NCBI RefSeq assembly: GCF_002102185.1
Contig: NZ_LQOW01000028.1
Span: forward strand, 1-64,000
Reading direction: 5' to 3'
Length of the DNA: 64,000 nt
Source of the DNA: Mycobacterium fragae
Lineage (GTDB): Bacteria > Actinomycetota > Actinomycetes > Mycobacteriales > Mycobacteriaceae
Shown here: positions 9,282 through 18,203 of the stretch, piece after piece
Layout: every line of letters begins with the position of its first letter
Numbering within the stretch: the stretch's first letter is position 1
Made by a program: the position numbers and the translations under genes
The notes under the pieces: generated by a model
Seen by the model: the letters and a program-made list of their open reading frames with translations, nothing else
What the model was told of the DNA's origin: nothing
Database searches by the model: none

Positions 9282-9605
9282 TTAGGTGCTAATGGCGGTG
9301 TCGCCGCCTCCGAGCGCATTAAAACTCTGCGCACTATCCAAGTCACTGTTGTGCATAACGCTAACGTTCTGGCCGACGTTCTGAACCAACGTCATACCCC
9401 ATGCGTGTACATCCTTCAGGCGACCGTGCAGATCAATACCGGTGTTATACGCGGCCATTCGCGCCTGGCCCTTCCAAAATGCGGCCGCGCCCTCTACCCG
9501 GTCGGCAAAGGTCTTAGCAGTAGCACAAAAGGTATCCAGCGAGTTTAAAAAATCGTGCTGGCGCGCCAATACAGGATCGGCATCGATATTTAGTGGATTG
9601 CTCAT
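9282..9605 (-). CDS. esxD: WXG100-family ESX-2 substrate in the EsxD position
   Basis: A 107-residue helical protein, the same length as EsxD of M. tuberculosis. The W-x-G turn is FWKGQAR at about residues 43-49, between two amphipathic helices. A strong GGAGGA Shine-Dalgarno precedes the ATG. It is followed after 42 bp by the other esx gene, and the two are expected to be co-expressed and to form a heterodimer that leaves through ESX-2. Sequence match to M. tuberculosis EsxD is not obvious, so the symbol is positional. The function of ESX-2 substrates is not known in any species as far as I am aware. Confidence 0.75.
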   Translation of the reverse strand: MSNPLNIDADPVLARQHDFLNSLDTFCATAKTFADRVEGAAAFWKGQARMAAYNTGIDLHGRLKDVHAWGMTLVQNVGQNVSVMHNSDLDSAQSFNALGGGDTAIST

Positions 9606-9771
9606 TTCTCCTCCTCTGGTGGTCTTTCCGACCGGGCGTACTGAGGTAGTTTAAGTGGTCTGCGGCGGTTGTCACTTCACCCTTTTGTCACTCTCCGGCA
9701 TCACCGCCTAGCCCCGGGAACCGACCCTCGCAATCGGCCCGGCGGAATCTGGTCATGGCGGCCTCGGCGCA

Positions 9772-10980
9772 TTAATCGGGGTCCTGCTCATCACGGTCGA
9801 CAACAATGCGCGCATGTGTCACCTTGTCTTTGTCCGCATTGGCGCCTTCACGACCCAACATCCCGGCAGCTGCCGGCGACACCGGCATCGCGCCGCCGCC
9901 CGTCGGCGCTGTGGTGGTCGGGCCGCGAACATCGGCCGCGTTGAGTAAACCGCCCGGCCTCAACCCTGTTGGTCGGCCCGCGGTTTCTGGCTCGAACGTG
10001 CTCGCGGGACGGGTAAAGCTGGTCAGCCCTGCTCCCGGATACCCGGCGCCGACAGCGCCCGCCCCCGAGCCCAGGCTGCCGGCGGCCCCGCCGCCCGCGC
10101 CTATCGGTCCGGCAACAGTCTCCGCAGGGAGAGCTTCTGCCGGATTCGCGCCTGACATCGCCCCCGGGAACATGCCCATGAGCGCTTGTAGCGGGCTCGA
10201 GAAACTCTGGGATGCGTTCTGGAAAAACTGTGTTGGGGCACTCGCGAACTGGTTCATCGGTTCAGATGCACTCGAGAACAGGCTCTGCGCCGGGCCCAGC
10301 ATCGACTCGAACTGATTCGTCACACTAGAAGCCGGGGACGCGGCCTCACCTGCCCCATCACCGAGACCAGACGATGCCTGCAGTCCGGATTTCGCCGCCG
10401 TCTGCGCGACGCTCTCCGCCGGCGCAGCCGCAGCCGCAGGTGACGCTCCCATCGGTGTGATGGGCGGGGGGGTACTCGTTATTGCCGCCATCAAGGTGGT
10501 CAGCGTGCTTGCATACGCCAAACCGGCGCTCATGTTGTTGGGCCAAAATCCGTTGTAATACAGGTCCTCGTTTGCGGCGATCAACGGCGTGTTGCAACCA
10601 CAGAAGTTGGTCGAGTACAGCGCGGCCGTCTCGTCGCGATTGCTTTGACACACCGCCGCGGGAATCACCGCTGATCTCGCGATGGTGTTGGCTTCCACCG
10701 CGGCTTGCCCGATCGTGACGTGCTTCAAGCAGTGCGCCACCATCGGCGCCAACCCGGCGAAGTTGAGTTCGGTTCCCTTCAACGCGGAGGCGGCCCCGCC
10801 GAGGCCTATCCACTGCTCCATGGTCGCCGCGACATTGGCAATCGATACCCCCATGGACACTTCGTGGCTGACGGCCTCGCTGAGCCATGCCGCGATATTG
10901 GCGATCACGGTCGACGGGTTGCTGCCCTCCAGGAGGGCAGCAACGCTTTCGGGCGGACCGAACCATAGCGGGTCGGGCAT
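9772..10980 (-). CDS. PPE-family protein of ESX-2 (PPE69 position)
   Basis: PPE protein, the helical partner of the adjacent PE protein and probable EspG2-chaperoned ESX-2 substrate. The P-P-E signature is at residues 9-11 (WFGPPESV), within an N-terminal helical domain of about 170 residues that includes YYNGFWPNN, the W-containing turn of the PPE fold. The C-terminal half is rich in Gly, Pro, Ala and Ser and ends in a charged tail (DKDKVTHARIVVDRDEQ). At 402 residues it corresponds in place to PPE69 (Rv3892c). It follows the PE gene by 11 bp, so the two are expected to be made together. Confidence 0.88.
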   Translation of the reverse strand: MPDPLWFGPPESVAALLEGSNPSTVIANIAAWLSEAVSHEVSMGVSIANVAATMEQWIGLGGAASALKGTELNFAGLAPMVAHCLKHVTIGQAAVEANTIARSAVIPAAVCQSNRDETAALYSTNFCGCNTPLIAANEDLYYNGFWPNNMSAGLAYASTLTTLMAAITSTPPPITPMGASPAAAAAPAESVAQTAAKSGLQASSGLGDGAGEAASPASSVTNQFESMLGPAQSLFSSASEPMNQFASAPTQFFQNASQSFSSPLQALMGMFPGAMSGANPAEALPAETVAGPIGAGGGAAGSLGSGAGAVGAGYPGAGLTSFTRPASTFEPETAGRPTGLRPGGLLNAADVRGPTTTAPTGGGAMPVSPAAAGMLGREGANADKDKVTHARIVVDRDEQDPD

Positions 10981-10991
10981 ATCGCGCCTTG

Positions 10992-11303
10992 CTAAATGAT
11001 CGACGAAACGTTGACGGCACTGAGCAGGTCGTTCACCACATAGCTGATCGAGGCGAGGCTTTGTCCACCGGCATAGGCAGCCCGCTGTCCAACATGTTCC
11101 GCAACCGAGCCCAGGTAGGCCATGCCCGCCCCGTTCAGCATGGACGAGAACGCCGCGTCGTCCGACGTGGGCACCATGGGTACTGTCCCGGTGAGCGCGG
11201 CAGCCCCGGCGGCATTGTTGGCGGCCATATCACCGCTGATCACCATCTCCGTGACCGACGACACGTTCACGGCCTCCGGAACTACGTTTAGGAAACCAGT
11301 CAC
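10992..11303 (-). CDS. PE-family protein of ESX-2 (PE36 position)
   Basis: A 103-residue protein with a V-P-E near its N terminus, a helix-turn-helix body and a C-terminal Y-V-V-N-D, which fits the general type VII secretion signal YxxxD/E. The blocks MLNGAGMAYLGSVAEHVGQR and YAGGQSL resemble PE36 of M. tuberculosis. It is longer than PE36 by about 25 residues, mostly at the C terminus. It precedes the PPE gene by 11 bp, and together they should form the heterodimer recognised by EspG2 through the PPE subunit. Confidence 0.85.
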   Translation of the reverse strand: MTGFLNVVPEAVNVSSVTEMVISGDMAANNAAGAAALTGTVPMVPTSDDAAFSSMLNGAGMAYLGSVAEHVGQRAAYAGGQSLASISYVVNDLLSAVNVSSII

Positions 11304-11419
11304 ATCAACTCCCCTAGGTCGTCCTGCGGACCATCACTGCAAGTGGTCTGAGCTTAAGGCCTTCCTGCGTGGCCAATTCACACGAATTCTGCGGTAACCG
11401 ACGCCGCCGCGCAATTTAC

Positions 11420-14400
11420 CTAATCCACCTGCTCGGGAGCCTCAGGAGCACCCACCAGCACTCCTTCGATCTCCCCATCGGTCGTAACCAGGAGGCCACG
11501 GCCGGGCGGTAGCTGCTGCGCACTGATCCTGGCGTAGACCTTCACACTGGCGGGATCGTTGTCCATGAACAACGTGGGTGACCGCGAGCCGGTGAGTTTC
11601 TGCAGGAAGGGATTCATCACCGACTGCGACGCCCAGTTTCCCGGCGACCGGGCAGCAATTACGTGCAAACCGACCTCGCGGCTGCGTTCGATCAACGCCC
11701 ATAGCGGCGCGGTGGCCGCGGGCTTGGCTACTTGGTTGTGGGGTCGCAGCTCATGTTCATCGTCAATCAGGACAAAGTGGTGTGGACCTTCCCACGGTTT
11801 CCGGTTAAGTAGCTCCTCCTGGCTCAGCCCAGACGGCGGCAGGCGGTCCCGCAGCGCGGCCGCGAGTTCACCGATCACGGCATCGATGTCGTCTGCCGTA
11901 TAAGCGTAGGCACGGACATGCCGACCCTGGATTTTGCCGATGAGCGTTGTCTTTGGGTCGATGATCGTGATCTGTGCCTGCTCGGGACTGAACCGGCTGA
12001 CGATCGCCTGACCGATAGCTGCCAGGGTGGTGGTCTTTCCACACAGTTGGCGTCCCACCACGAGCAGGTTCGGCAGCATGCTGGTCGGCAGCGCGACCGG
12101 CTGGAGTGCGCTCTCACCGAGCGCGAACGGGATGTTCAATGGGTCCGCCGCCTCGGGCGTGTCAGCAAAACCGGCGATGACCCGGCTCAGCGGCACGCGC
12201 TCCGGCAGGCGCGAGAGCCGTTCTACCTTGCCGGTCCCGGTGACCTCGGCGATCAGCGACCCGACGCCGCGGGTCCCCACCCGTTCGCCCTTGGTGCCGG
12301 TAACTTCGGGCACCCCGACCAGCAGCTCATGCCCATCGCGGGTGAGTCCGAATCCCGGGCGGTCTAGCGTGTTGCGAGCGGCCCTGCGCTGCTCGATGGA
12401 GGTCCCCATTTGCGACTCGTCAGGGTTGCTCAGCCGGAGTTGGATGCGCGCATTCGAGACAGTGAGCAACCCTTGCTTTTGACCCACAAACCAGCCATTG
12501 GCGCTCGTCATCACGTGCACTCCATAGGACAGGCCTTGGCGGGCAACGGCGATCGCGCGATCACCAATGCCGGGATCCTTTTCATAGAGATCGCCGTAGT
12601 TGTCGATGACGAGGAAGACGTCACCGAACTTGTCGTTGGGGTCGGTTCCTCCACCGCCAGCCGCCCCGAAGCGGCGCTCGCGAAATTCCGAGATGTCGAT
12701 CTGGTAGTGCTTGAACGACGCCTCGCGGGCTCGGATCAAACCCTCCATCGTCGCGATGGTGCGCGACACCCCTTCGGTGTCGTTCAGGCTGACGACGCCC
12801 GCGACGTGCGGCAGGTCCTCCAATGGGTACAGCGCTGCCCCGATGCAGAAGAATGTGACCCGCTCCGGGCGGTACATCAGCGCGGCGGAGGTCATCAACG
12901 TCATCAATGTGGTGGACTTGCCGCGCTGAGCAGTGGCGACCACCATGACGTTGTCCATCTCGGCGTCGATCACATGTACTCGTTGCGCGTGTTCTTCCGG
13001 AATGTCGACAATCCCGATCGGGAAGGTCAGGCCCGGGTTCTGCCCGTAGTCGACGTGCCAAGGCTTGCCCCGCCAGTACCCCACCAGCGCGGCCGCCGGC
13101 TCACTGACTTCCAATGGGGGAAGCCAGATTTGGTGCGGCAACCGGGCAGGATGTGACACAAGTGATTCGCGGATGACGTCGAGTATCTTCTTTTTCCTGA
13201 ACCCGTCGGGGTGGAAGAGGAATTCGTCGGGTTCCTCGGGCTCGTCGGCCACCGCCAGCGCTGCGGTGTCCTCGGCGCTGAGCGGCTGGTACTCCCACGT
13301 AAGCGGTCGCGGCTGGGAGAAACTCACATCGACCGTCTTGTTGACGTTCGTAACCTTCTTCGGCAACACGAACGGCGCCGACAAGTAGAAGCACCGGAAC
13401 GGCTCGAGGTCGCGCGGGCCGACCTTGAGCAGTGCATACCCGTTTTCCTTCGACGGCAGATGCAGTGCGGCATCGCTACCGATCACGTCGCGCGAGTCTT
13501 CTGCTGTCTCCGCGCGCAGCGCCACCCGAAACGCGATGTTGCTCTTGACCTTGCTCAGCGACGACAGATCCAAGCGCTGGCCGCCCAGCGTGAAGAACAC
13601 GTTGCAGCCGCGGCCCTCCTGCCCGATGTGGATCACCAGCTGTATCCACTCTTGGTGATGATGAAAGAGCTCCAGGTACTCGTCGATGATGACCAACAGA
13701 ACGGGCACCGGTTCCAGATCTCGGCCCGCGAGCCGCATCTCTTCGTACTCGTTGGCGTCACGCGCGCCGGCTTCCTTGAAAAGTCGGTAGCGCCGGTGGA
13801 TTTCGCCATTGATGGCTTTACGCATTCGCTCGGCTAGGTGCCGATCGTCCTTACCCAGGTTGGACAGCGAGCCCGCAACGTGCGGCAAGCCTTCGAGATC
13901 CTGGGCGGCAGATTCGAACTTCATGTCGACAAAGATCACGATGAATGTTTCGGGTGAATGCGTCAGCGCGATCCCGTTGCACAGCGAAAGGAAGAACTCC
14001 GACTTGCCCGAGCCGGATGTACCGATCACCACGGAGTGAAAACCAAACCCGCCGAAGTCTTTCGCGCGGAAGATGACGTACTGCAACTCGCCGCCGGGCT
14101 TCACCCCGACCGGCACCATCGCCCACTTCGGGTCACCACGACCGCGGCTCTCGGCCCATAGCCGGTCGACGTCGAGCTGGCGCGGGTCGCCGATCCCCAG
14201 CGCCCGCAGCAATTCGCCTGCCTGGCTGTCGGTTTCGGACAATTCCCCCGCGCTCATCGGCGACCAGCGCGCCAATGAGCGTGCATACCTGTTGGCGGTG
14301 CTCTCCGCGAGCATGTCGGCCACCGCGTAGAACGCGTCGCGGTGATAAAGCCGGCCCTCGCGAAGTTCGAACCGCTGGTCCTCGTCCGCAAAACCGACGC

Positions 14401-15514
14401 CGACACCCGGCCGGGTCGCCAACCGCAGCACGGTGATGCCGGCCATACCCTTCTGGCCGGTGACGCCCTCCCACTGCTCGGGAGTGCCGACGCCGTCGTC
14501 GACGATCACCCAGTGCGGCCCCAGCGTCAAACCCGGCGACTCCATTGGTGAGGGCATCGACGTCGGGCTGGTACCTACCGGCGGCGTCCACGGCCCGCGG
14601 CCCTTGCGGTGCAGTTCGGCGTCGAGCGCTTCCTCCAATTCGGTCGGCGAGGCGAACACAAGCCTGCGAAGACCGCAGGCATCGAACATCTCGTCGTGCT
14701 GGTTGTGCGGCAGCCATACCAGCCACGACCACAGTTCGGGATGACGGGTGACCACCATGATCTTGAGGTCGTTGGCGCTGTGATAGACCGCCAGCGAGCA
14801 CAGGATCGATCGTGCAAGGTGGTGCAGTGCGCCGGGGTCGTTTCCGATGAAGCTGAACCCGGGTTTGGAGCGCAGACTCAGCACCTTGCCGATGCCGCGG
14901 ATTTTGCTTTGCTCGAGGATGAAATCCCGCAGCGCACCACCGGTGACCGGCTCCAGTTCCTCCCCGATCGGCACTTCCGGCCATTGCAGCGATACCGCTG
15001 AGTCGCTCGCCTGCTGAATCCCGATACCGAGTCGGACGTCAAGGAAATCCGCGTCCCCCGGGCGGCGCTCCCACATCCGCGGACCGCCGATCACGGTGTC
15101 CAGCTTCTGCGGGTCGCCGTGCACGAACAGTTGGCTGCGGCGCTGCTCCTGGGCGGCGCGCTGCACTTCTTCGCGGTCCTCGTCGAGCTGGCGCAGGTAG
15201 ATACGGCGCTGCTTTTCCTGTTCGCCCCAAGAGATTCGCCGCCCTCGGCCGAACCGGCCGCTGAACATCAGCGCGCCGAACCCCGCGAGACCAACCATCG
15301 GGAAAAACCCCGACTGCAGCGACCGGACACCGGAGGTGTACATCACCACCAGCGTGCCGATGATGCCGACCAGCAGCGCAGGAAGCGCGATCATCAGCAG
15401 GATGTTGCGTGGCTCGCGTTCCGGCAGCGCCAGCGGCGGAGCGACCGCCACCCGCACCGGCGGAACTGTCGGCGGCGCCTTGCGTGGTCCCCTTACGAAA
15501 CCGCGTTTGGACAT
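11420..15514 (-). CDS. eccC2: ESX-2 FtsK/SpoIIIE-type ATPase EccC2 (fused Ca-Cb form)
   Basis: Motor ATPase of ESX-2, with 1364 residues in one chain (about 1396 in M. tuberculosis EccC2), unlike the split EccCa1/EccCb1 of ESX-1. The N-terminal part has two TM helices (about 34-80). Three FtsK-like domains follow: D1 Walker A GTSGSGKS at about 496-503 with Walker B VLLVIIDEYLE; D2 around residue 855 with a degenerate ATAQRGKS; D3 around residue 1150 with GRQLCGKT and downstream VLIDDEHEL. D1 is the expected catalytic domain, and D3 binds substrate tails in this family. It lies 2 bp after eccB2. The gap of 116 bp to the PE gene holds no other gene. Confidence 0.96.
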   Translation of the reverse strand: MSKRGFVRGPRKAPPTVPPVRVAVAPPLALPEREPRNILLMIALPALLVGIIGTLVVMYTSGVRSLQSGFFPMVGLAGFGALMFSGRFGRGRRISWGEQEKQRRIYLRQLDEDREEVQRAAQEQRRSQLFVHGDPQKLDTVIGGPRMWERRPGDADFLDVRLGIGIQQASDSAVSLQWPEVPIGEELEPVTGGALRDFILEQSKIRGIGKVLSLRSKPGFSFIGNDPGALHHLARSILCSLAVYHSANDLKIMVVTRHPELWSWLVWLPHNQHDEMFDACGLRRLVFASPTELEEALDAELHRKGRGPWTPPVGTSPTSMPSPMESPGLTLGPHWVIVDDGVGTPEQWEGVTGQKGMAGITVLRLATRPGVGVGFADEDQRFELREGRLYHRDAFYAVADMLAESTANRYARSLARWSPMSAGELSETDSQAGELLRALGIGDPRQLDVDRLWAESRGRGDPKWAMVPVGVKPGGELQYVIFRAKDFGGFGFHSVVIGTSGSGKSEFFLSLCNGIALTHSPETFIVIFVDMKFESAAQDLEGLPHVAGSLSNLGKDDRHLAERMRKAINGEIHRRYRLFKEAGARDANEYEEMRLAGRDLEPVPVLLVIIDEYLELFHHHQEWIQLVIHIGQEGRGCNVFFTLGGQRLDLSSLSKVKSNIAFRVALRAETAEDSRDVIGSDAALHLPSKENGYALLKVGPRDLEPFRCFYLSAPFVLPKKVTNVNKTVDVSFSQPRPLTWEYQPLSAEDTAALAVADEPEEPDEFLFHPDGFRKKKILDVIRESLVSHPARLPHQIWLPPLEVSEPAAALVGYWRGKPWHVDYGQNPGLTFPIGIVDIPEEHAQRVHVIDAEMDNVMVVATAQRGKSTTLMTLMTSAALMYRPERVTFFCIGAALYPLEDLPHVAGVVSLNDTEGVSRTIATMEGLIRAREASFKHYQIDISEFRERRFGAAGGGGTDPNDKFGDVFLVIDNYGDLYEKDPGIGDRAIAVARQGLSYGVHVMTSANGWFVGQKQGLLTVSNARIQLRLSNPDESQMGTSIEQRRAARNTLDRPGFGLTRDGHELLVGVPEVTGTKGERVGTRGVGSLIAEVTGTGKVERLSRLPERVPLSRVIAGFADTPEAADPLNIPFALGESALQPVALPTSMLPNLLVVGRQLCGKTTTLAAIGQAIVSRFSPEQAQITIIDPKTTLIGKIQGRHVRAYAYTADDIDAVIGELAAALRDRLPPSGLSQEELLNRKPWEGPHHFVLIDDEHELRPHNQVAKPAATAPLWALIERSREVGLHVIAARSPGNWASQSVMNPFLQKLTGSRSPTLFMDNDPASVKVYARISAQQLPPGRGLLVTTDGEIEGVLVGAPEAPEQVD

Positions 15515-15516
15515 GC

Positions 15517-17010
15517 CTAACCTCCAGCCTGCGAATTGGCTTCCGGGACAGGGGCGACCGCGCCGCCGCCTGTGATGGTGTCGTGTGCCAGCAGCGCGCT
15601 GTCACGGCTGATCGCCGGGCCTGGCGCAAAGGTGCGAACGATCGGCCACGGCGCCTGTACGGCATTGTGTGGATCTAACCCAAGCGCCTGCAGGGTCGGG
15701 TTGTCCCACTGGATCCCAAACCTAACGCCCTGCGGTGAAAGCCAATACAGGCTTTCACGGCTCTCGGATGTGGCCACGCCGCTCGTCGTCGCGACGAAAT
15801 TCGCAGCTCCGGGCAGCACCAATGTCTGGTCGGCCTCCACCGAATTGGGGTGGCGGTCATCGCGGACCAGGCGGACCAGGCGAACATCCATGCCGATCGG
15901 AACCGGTAGACCTCGCCCGCTGAAGACTCTGATCGCCGCTTGCGGGTCGGTGGACTGTTTCTGCCACGCGACGCAGGTCACCGGATTCGCCGCGGTGTCA
16001 ATGAAATCCAGCTTGCCCGACGGGTAGTAGTTGACATCGAGCACGTCGACGACGGGAATGTGGATCAGCTTGTCCGGCGAGACCAACTTCGGTGTGGGCG
16101 AGCCCTGGGCGTTCGCGGTGCGGAGTAGATCGGCCACAAAGCTGCTGATCTTCTGCACGCCGTCGGGCAACAGCACATAGAAGCCCGTGACAGTGCCCTT
16201 GGCGTCGCGGGTTTCCAGCACACTGCCGACCGTCGAGCCCGGCAGCCATCTCGATGGTGTACCTGACTCCGGGATCGCGGGTACCACAAGAGGTTCCGTC
16301 GACGGCATGGCATCGAAGAGAGCGTTGGAGATTTCGATCGGATGGGTGACGCCGGGATCGAGACCGAGGTTGAAAGTCACGGACCGGTCCGTGGGGTCGA
16401 TGCGCGAGCGCTGCCCGCCCCAGATCACATAGGTGGCGCCCTGGTGCGTGGCGAGGACGGCCTGCGACGGGCCCATCGGAGCCGCCCGGCCCACCGTGGA
16501 AAGTTCACCGGCGATCGATGTCACCAACGGTGGCGTCACGGTTCCCCTGGTGGGTGCGGTATCGCACACAGACCACGCCGACACCGCGCTCGGAGTAACC
16601 GTAAGGCTGTCGGGCACACCGGGAATGCCGATCATCGGCCCGGTGGGGTACTTGGCGATCTCGGATTCCTTGACCCAGGTGGGCGCGGTAGCGTTGCCGA
16701 CGGCCAGCCGGGCGGACGTCAGGTTGAGCGCCGGGTAGAGACGGCCGTTGATCTTCGCGTACACCGCTCCGGTGTCGCGGTTTCCGATGATCGCCGACTG
16801 GCCCACCAACCCGGCGGGTTTCATGATGTGCAGCAGAGCCATCCAGCCGACGCCGATCAAGACGAAGACCATCGACAGCGCCACCGCCGCCTGCTGCTTG
16901 CGGTCGTCGTGCTTCATCCGCACCGAGAACCGGGTGATCGCGGCTTTCAGCCTGCGGTTGTAGAACAGATGACCCGAATTCTGGTCTCGGTTCGACAAAT
17001 TGAGTGGCAT
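15517..17010 (-). CDS. eccB2: ESX-2 membrane component EccB2
   Basis: EccB subunit of the ESX membrane complex, 497 residues as usual for the family. The start (MPLNLSNRDQNSGHLFYNRR) is the conserved cytosolic N terminus of EccB proteins, with the motif QxSGHxFxxRR. A single TM helix follows at about residues 42-63 (ALSMVFVLIGVGWMALLHIM), then a large periplasmic part. The paired cysteines C-DTAPT and P-VTCVAW match the disulphide in EccB structures. It lies 2 bp upstream of eccC2 and 2 bp downstream of the transglycosylase gene. Confidence 0.95.
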   Translation of the reverse strand: MPLNLSNRDQNSGHLFYNRRLKAAITRFSVRMKHDDRKQQAAVALSMVFVLIGVGWMALLHIMKPAGLVGQSAIIGNRDTGAVYAKINGRLYPALNLTSARLAVGNATAPTWVKESEIAKYPTGPMIGIPGVPDSLTVTPSAVSAWSVCDTAPTRGTVTPPLVTSIAGELSTVGRAAPMGPSQAVLATHQGATYVIWGGQRSRIDPTDRSVTFNLGLDPGVTHPIEISNALFDAMPSTEPLVVPAIPESGTPSRWLPGSTVGSVLETRDAKGTVTGFYVLLPDGVQKISSFVADLLRTANAQGSPTPKLVSPDKLIHIPVVDVLDVNYYPSGKLDFIDTAANPVTCVAWQKQSTDPQAAIRVFSGRGLPVPIGMDVRLVRLVRDDRHPNSVEADQTLVLPGAANFVATTSGVATSESRESLYWLSPQGVRFGIQWDNPTLQALGLDPHNAVQAPWPIVRTFAPGPAISRDSALLAHDTITGGGAVAPVPEANSQAGG

Positions 17011-17012
17011 CG

Positions 17013-17837
17013 TCAGTATCCTTTCGGCGGTCGATGCGGATCCGCCTGCTGCACCAGCGCGGCGAGGTTGTCGCCGCTGAGGCTGACGCCATAGCGATGG
17101 ATCACGTAGTTCATCGACGCGCAGATATTGGCGACCGGATCGTAAATGTTGGTCGAGGTTCCTGGCTGGTGGTAGTGCGCGAAGGTCGCCGGAATCGTTT
17201 GGGCGATGCCGCGAGCGGAGCCTGGCCCGACCGCATCTGGGCGCCCGCCCGACTCCCTGGCGATCAGCGTCTCGTATCCACGTAGCCAGTTACGCCGCGC
17301 GGCCGGGTCGGAGATGCCCCTGCGATCCAGCGCTGCGGCGATCCGCTGCCTGACATGGCCTGGCGTAAAGGACTTTTCGTACCGAATAGCACGGATCCGG
17401 CGGGTAAGCAGGTGAGAGTTGTGCTGCGACCGGCGGACGTATTGCCGCTGCCGCCGAAGCCTAACCGCCATGCGCCGCAATGCTTCCTGTCGTCCCAGCG
17501 GGGTATCGGCCGCCGGGATCGGATCAGCGTGCGCGTCGTCGAGGACCCGTCGGGTGCCCTGGCGTCCCAGCGTGTGATCAGCGCGCGCACTAGCCAGCAC
17601 GGCGGCCAGCTGGGTGTCGGTGGCGGCAATCCGCTGCAGGCCCGCGGCCGTTCGCAGGCTTGCACGGGCCGCGGCGTCCATCCCCTCACCGCCGGACACC
17701 CTGGTGAGCCGTTCCGCACGATGCCGAAGTTGCTCCGGCGGGTCCGCTAATCCGGAGTGGAGGCGCTGACCGGCATACAGGTTGTACCCGCGCGCCAGCA
17801 ACTGGAGCGCGTGGTGGGTCAGTGGATCCACCGTCAC
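17013..17837 (-). CDS. Soluble lytic transglycosylase-like protein of the ESX-2 locus (Rv3896c-like)
   Basis: Probable peptidoglycan lytic transglycosylase. The C-terminal part (about 175-274) is an SLT/GEWL domain: catalytic Glu195 in LIARESGG, then GSARGIAQTIPATF, and DPVANICASMNYVIHRYG. The N-terminal 150 residues are a highly charged helical module. Residues 61-152 align with residues 62-146 of the NlpC/P60 protein at 22459-23292, including SARADHT..., VLDDAHAD and ADTPLGRQEALRR. No signal peptide is visible, so export may use type VII secretion or the protein may act after lysis; this is inference. The GTG start overlaps the upstream stop as GTGA, and eccB2 begins 2 bp after its end, so it is firmly in the ESX-2 operon. 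Confidence 0.85.
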   Translation of the reverse strand: MTVDPLTHHALQLLARGYNLYAGQRLHSGLADPPEQLRHRAERLTRVSGGEGMDAAARASLRTAAGLQRIAATDTQLAAVLASARADHTLGRQGTRRVLDDAHADPIPAADTPLGRQEALRRMAVRLRRQRQYVRRSQHNSHLLTRRIRAIRYEKSFTPGHVRQRIAAALDRRGISDPAARRNWLRGYETLIARESGGRPDAVGPGSARGIAQTIPATFAHYHQPGTSTNIYDPVANICASMNYVIHRYGVSLSGDNLAALVQQADPHRPPKGY

Positions 17838-18154
17838 TGGACGGCTCCGCCGTAGCGTGCCTTGTTCTCCGCTTCGGCCTCTTCCCGCAGCGCCGCGATC
17901 GCAAGATTCAACCTGTCGGCGAGTTCGCTGTGGGTGTAGCCGGCCGTGACGTCCGGATGCAAAGTCAATTCGACCAATCTGCCATCCGAATTTGCGACCG
18001 CTCGAATGTCGCCGAGATCAACGCTGTACGTGACTGTCTGGGCCTGCTCGACGATCGCTTCCCACTTGTCGGCGGCCTCACTCAGCTCGCGCAGGACCGA
18101 TTCGACGAGATCCTTGTCGCTTAGCTGCACGCGACCGCCCGATCCCGACACCAT
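17834..18154 (-). CDS. YbaB/EbfC-like protein, ESX-associated
   Basis: A 106-residue protein with the pattern of the YbaB/EbfC nucleoid-associated fold and its ESX-linked relatives (EspL type): an N-terminal helix (DLVESVLRELSEAADKWEAIVEQ), then three short strands (VTYSVDLGDIRAVANSDGRLVELTL), and a C-terminal helix (YTHSELADRLNLAIAALREEAEAEN). Members of this group near ESX loci may act as chaperones or regulators. The gene overlaps the transglycosylase start by 4 bp and follows the DUF5631/5632-type gene by 49 bp. It holds roughly the place of Rv3897c/Rv3898c in M. tuberculosis; I cannot tell which is the true counterpart. Confidence 0.7.
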   Translation of the reverse strand: MVSGSGGRVQLSDKDLVESVLRELSEAADKWEAIVEQAQTVTYSVDLGDIRAVANSDGRLVELTLHPDVTAGYTHSELADRLNLAIAALREEAEAENKARYGGAVQ

Positions 18155-18203
18155 GGCAGTATCTCGACCCCTCCGACCAGCGTCAATTCATGCTTTGCAC
18201 AGG

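Noticed and set aside
454..17010. Assigning the secretion locus to ESX-1, ESX-3 or ESX-5.
   Set aside because: EccC is fused, a MinD-like gene lies between eccD and espG, EspG begins LTTTVDGLWVLQ and ends EWYSYRKVV, and the order matches ESX-2 gene for gene.
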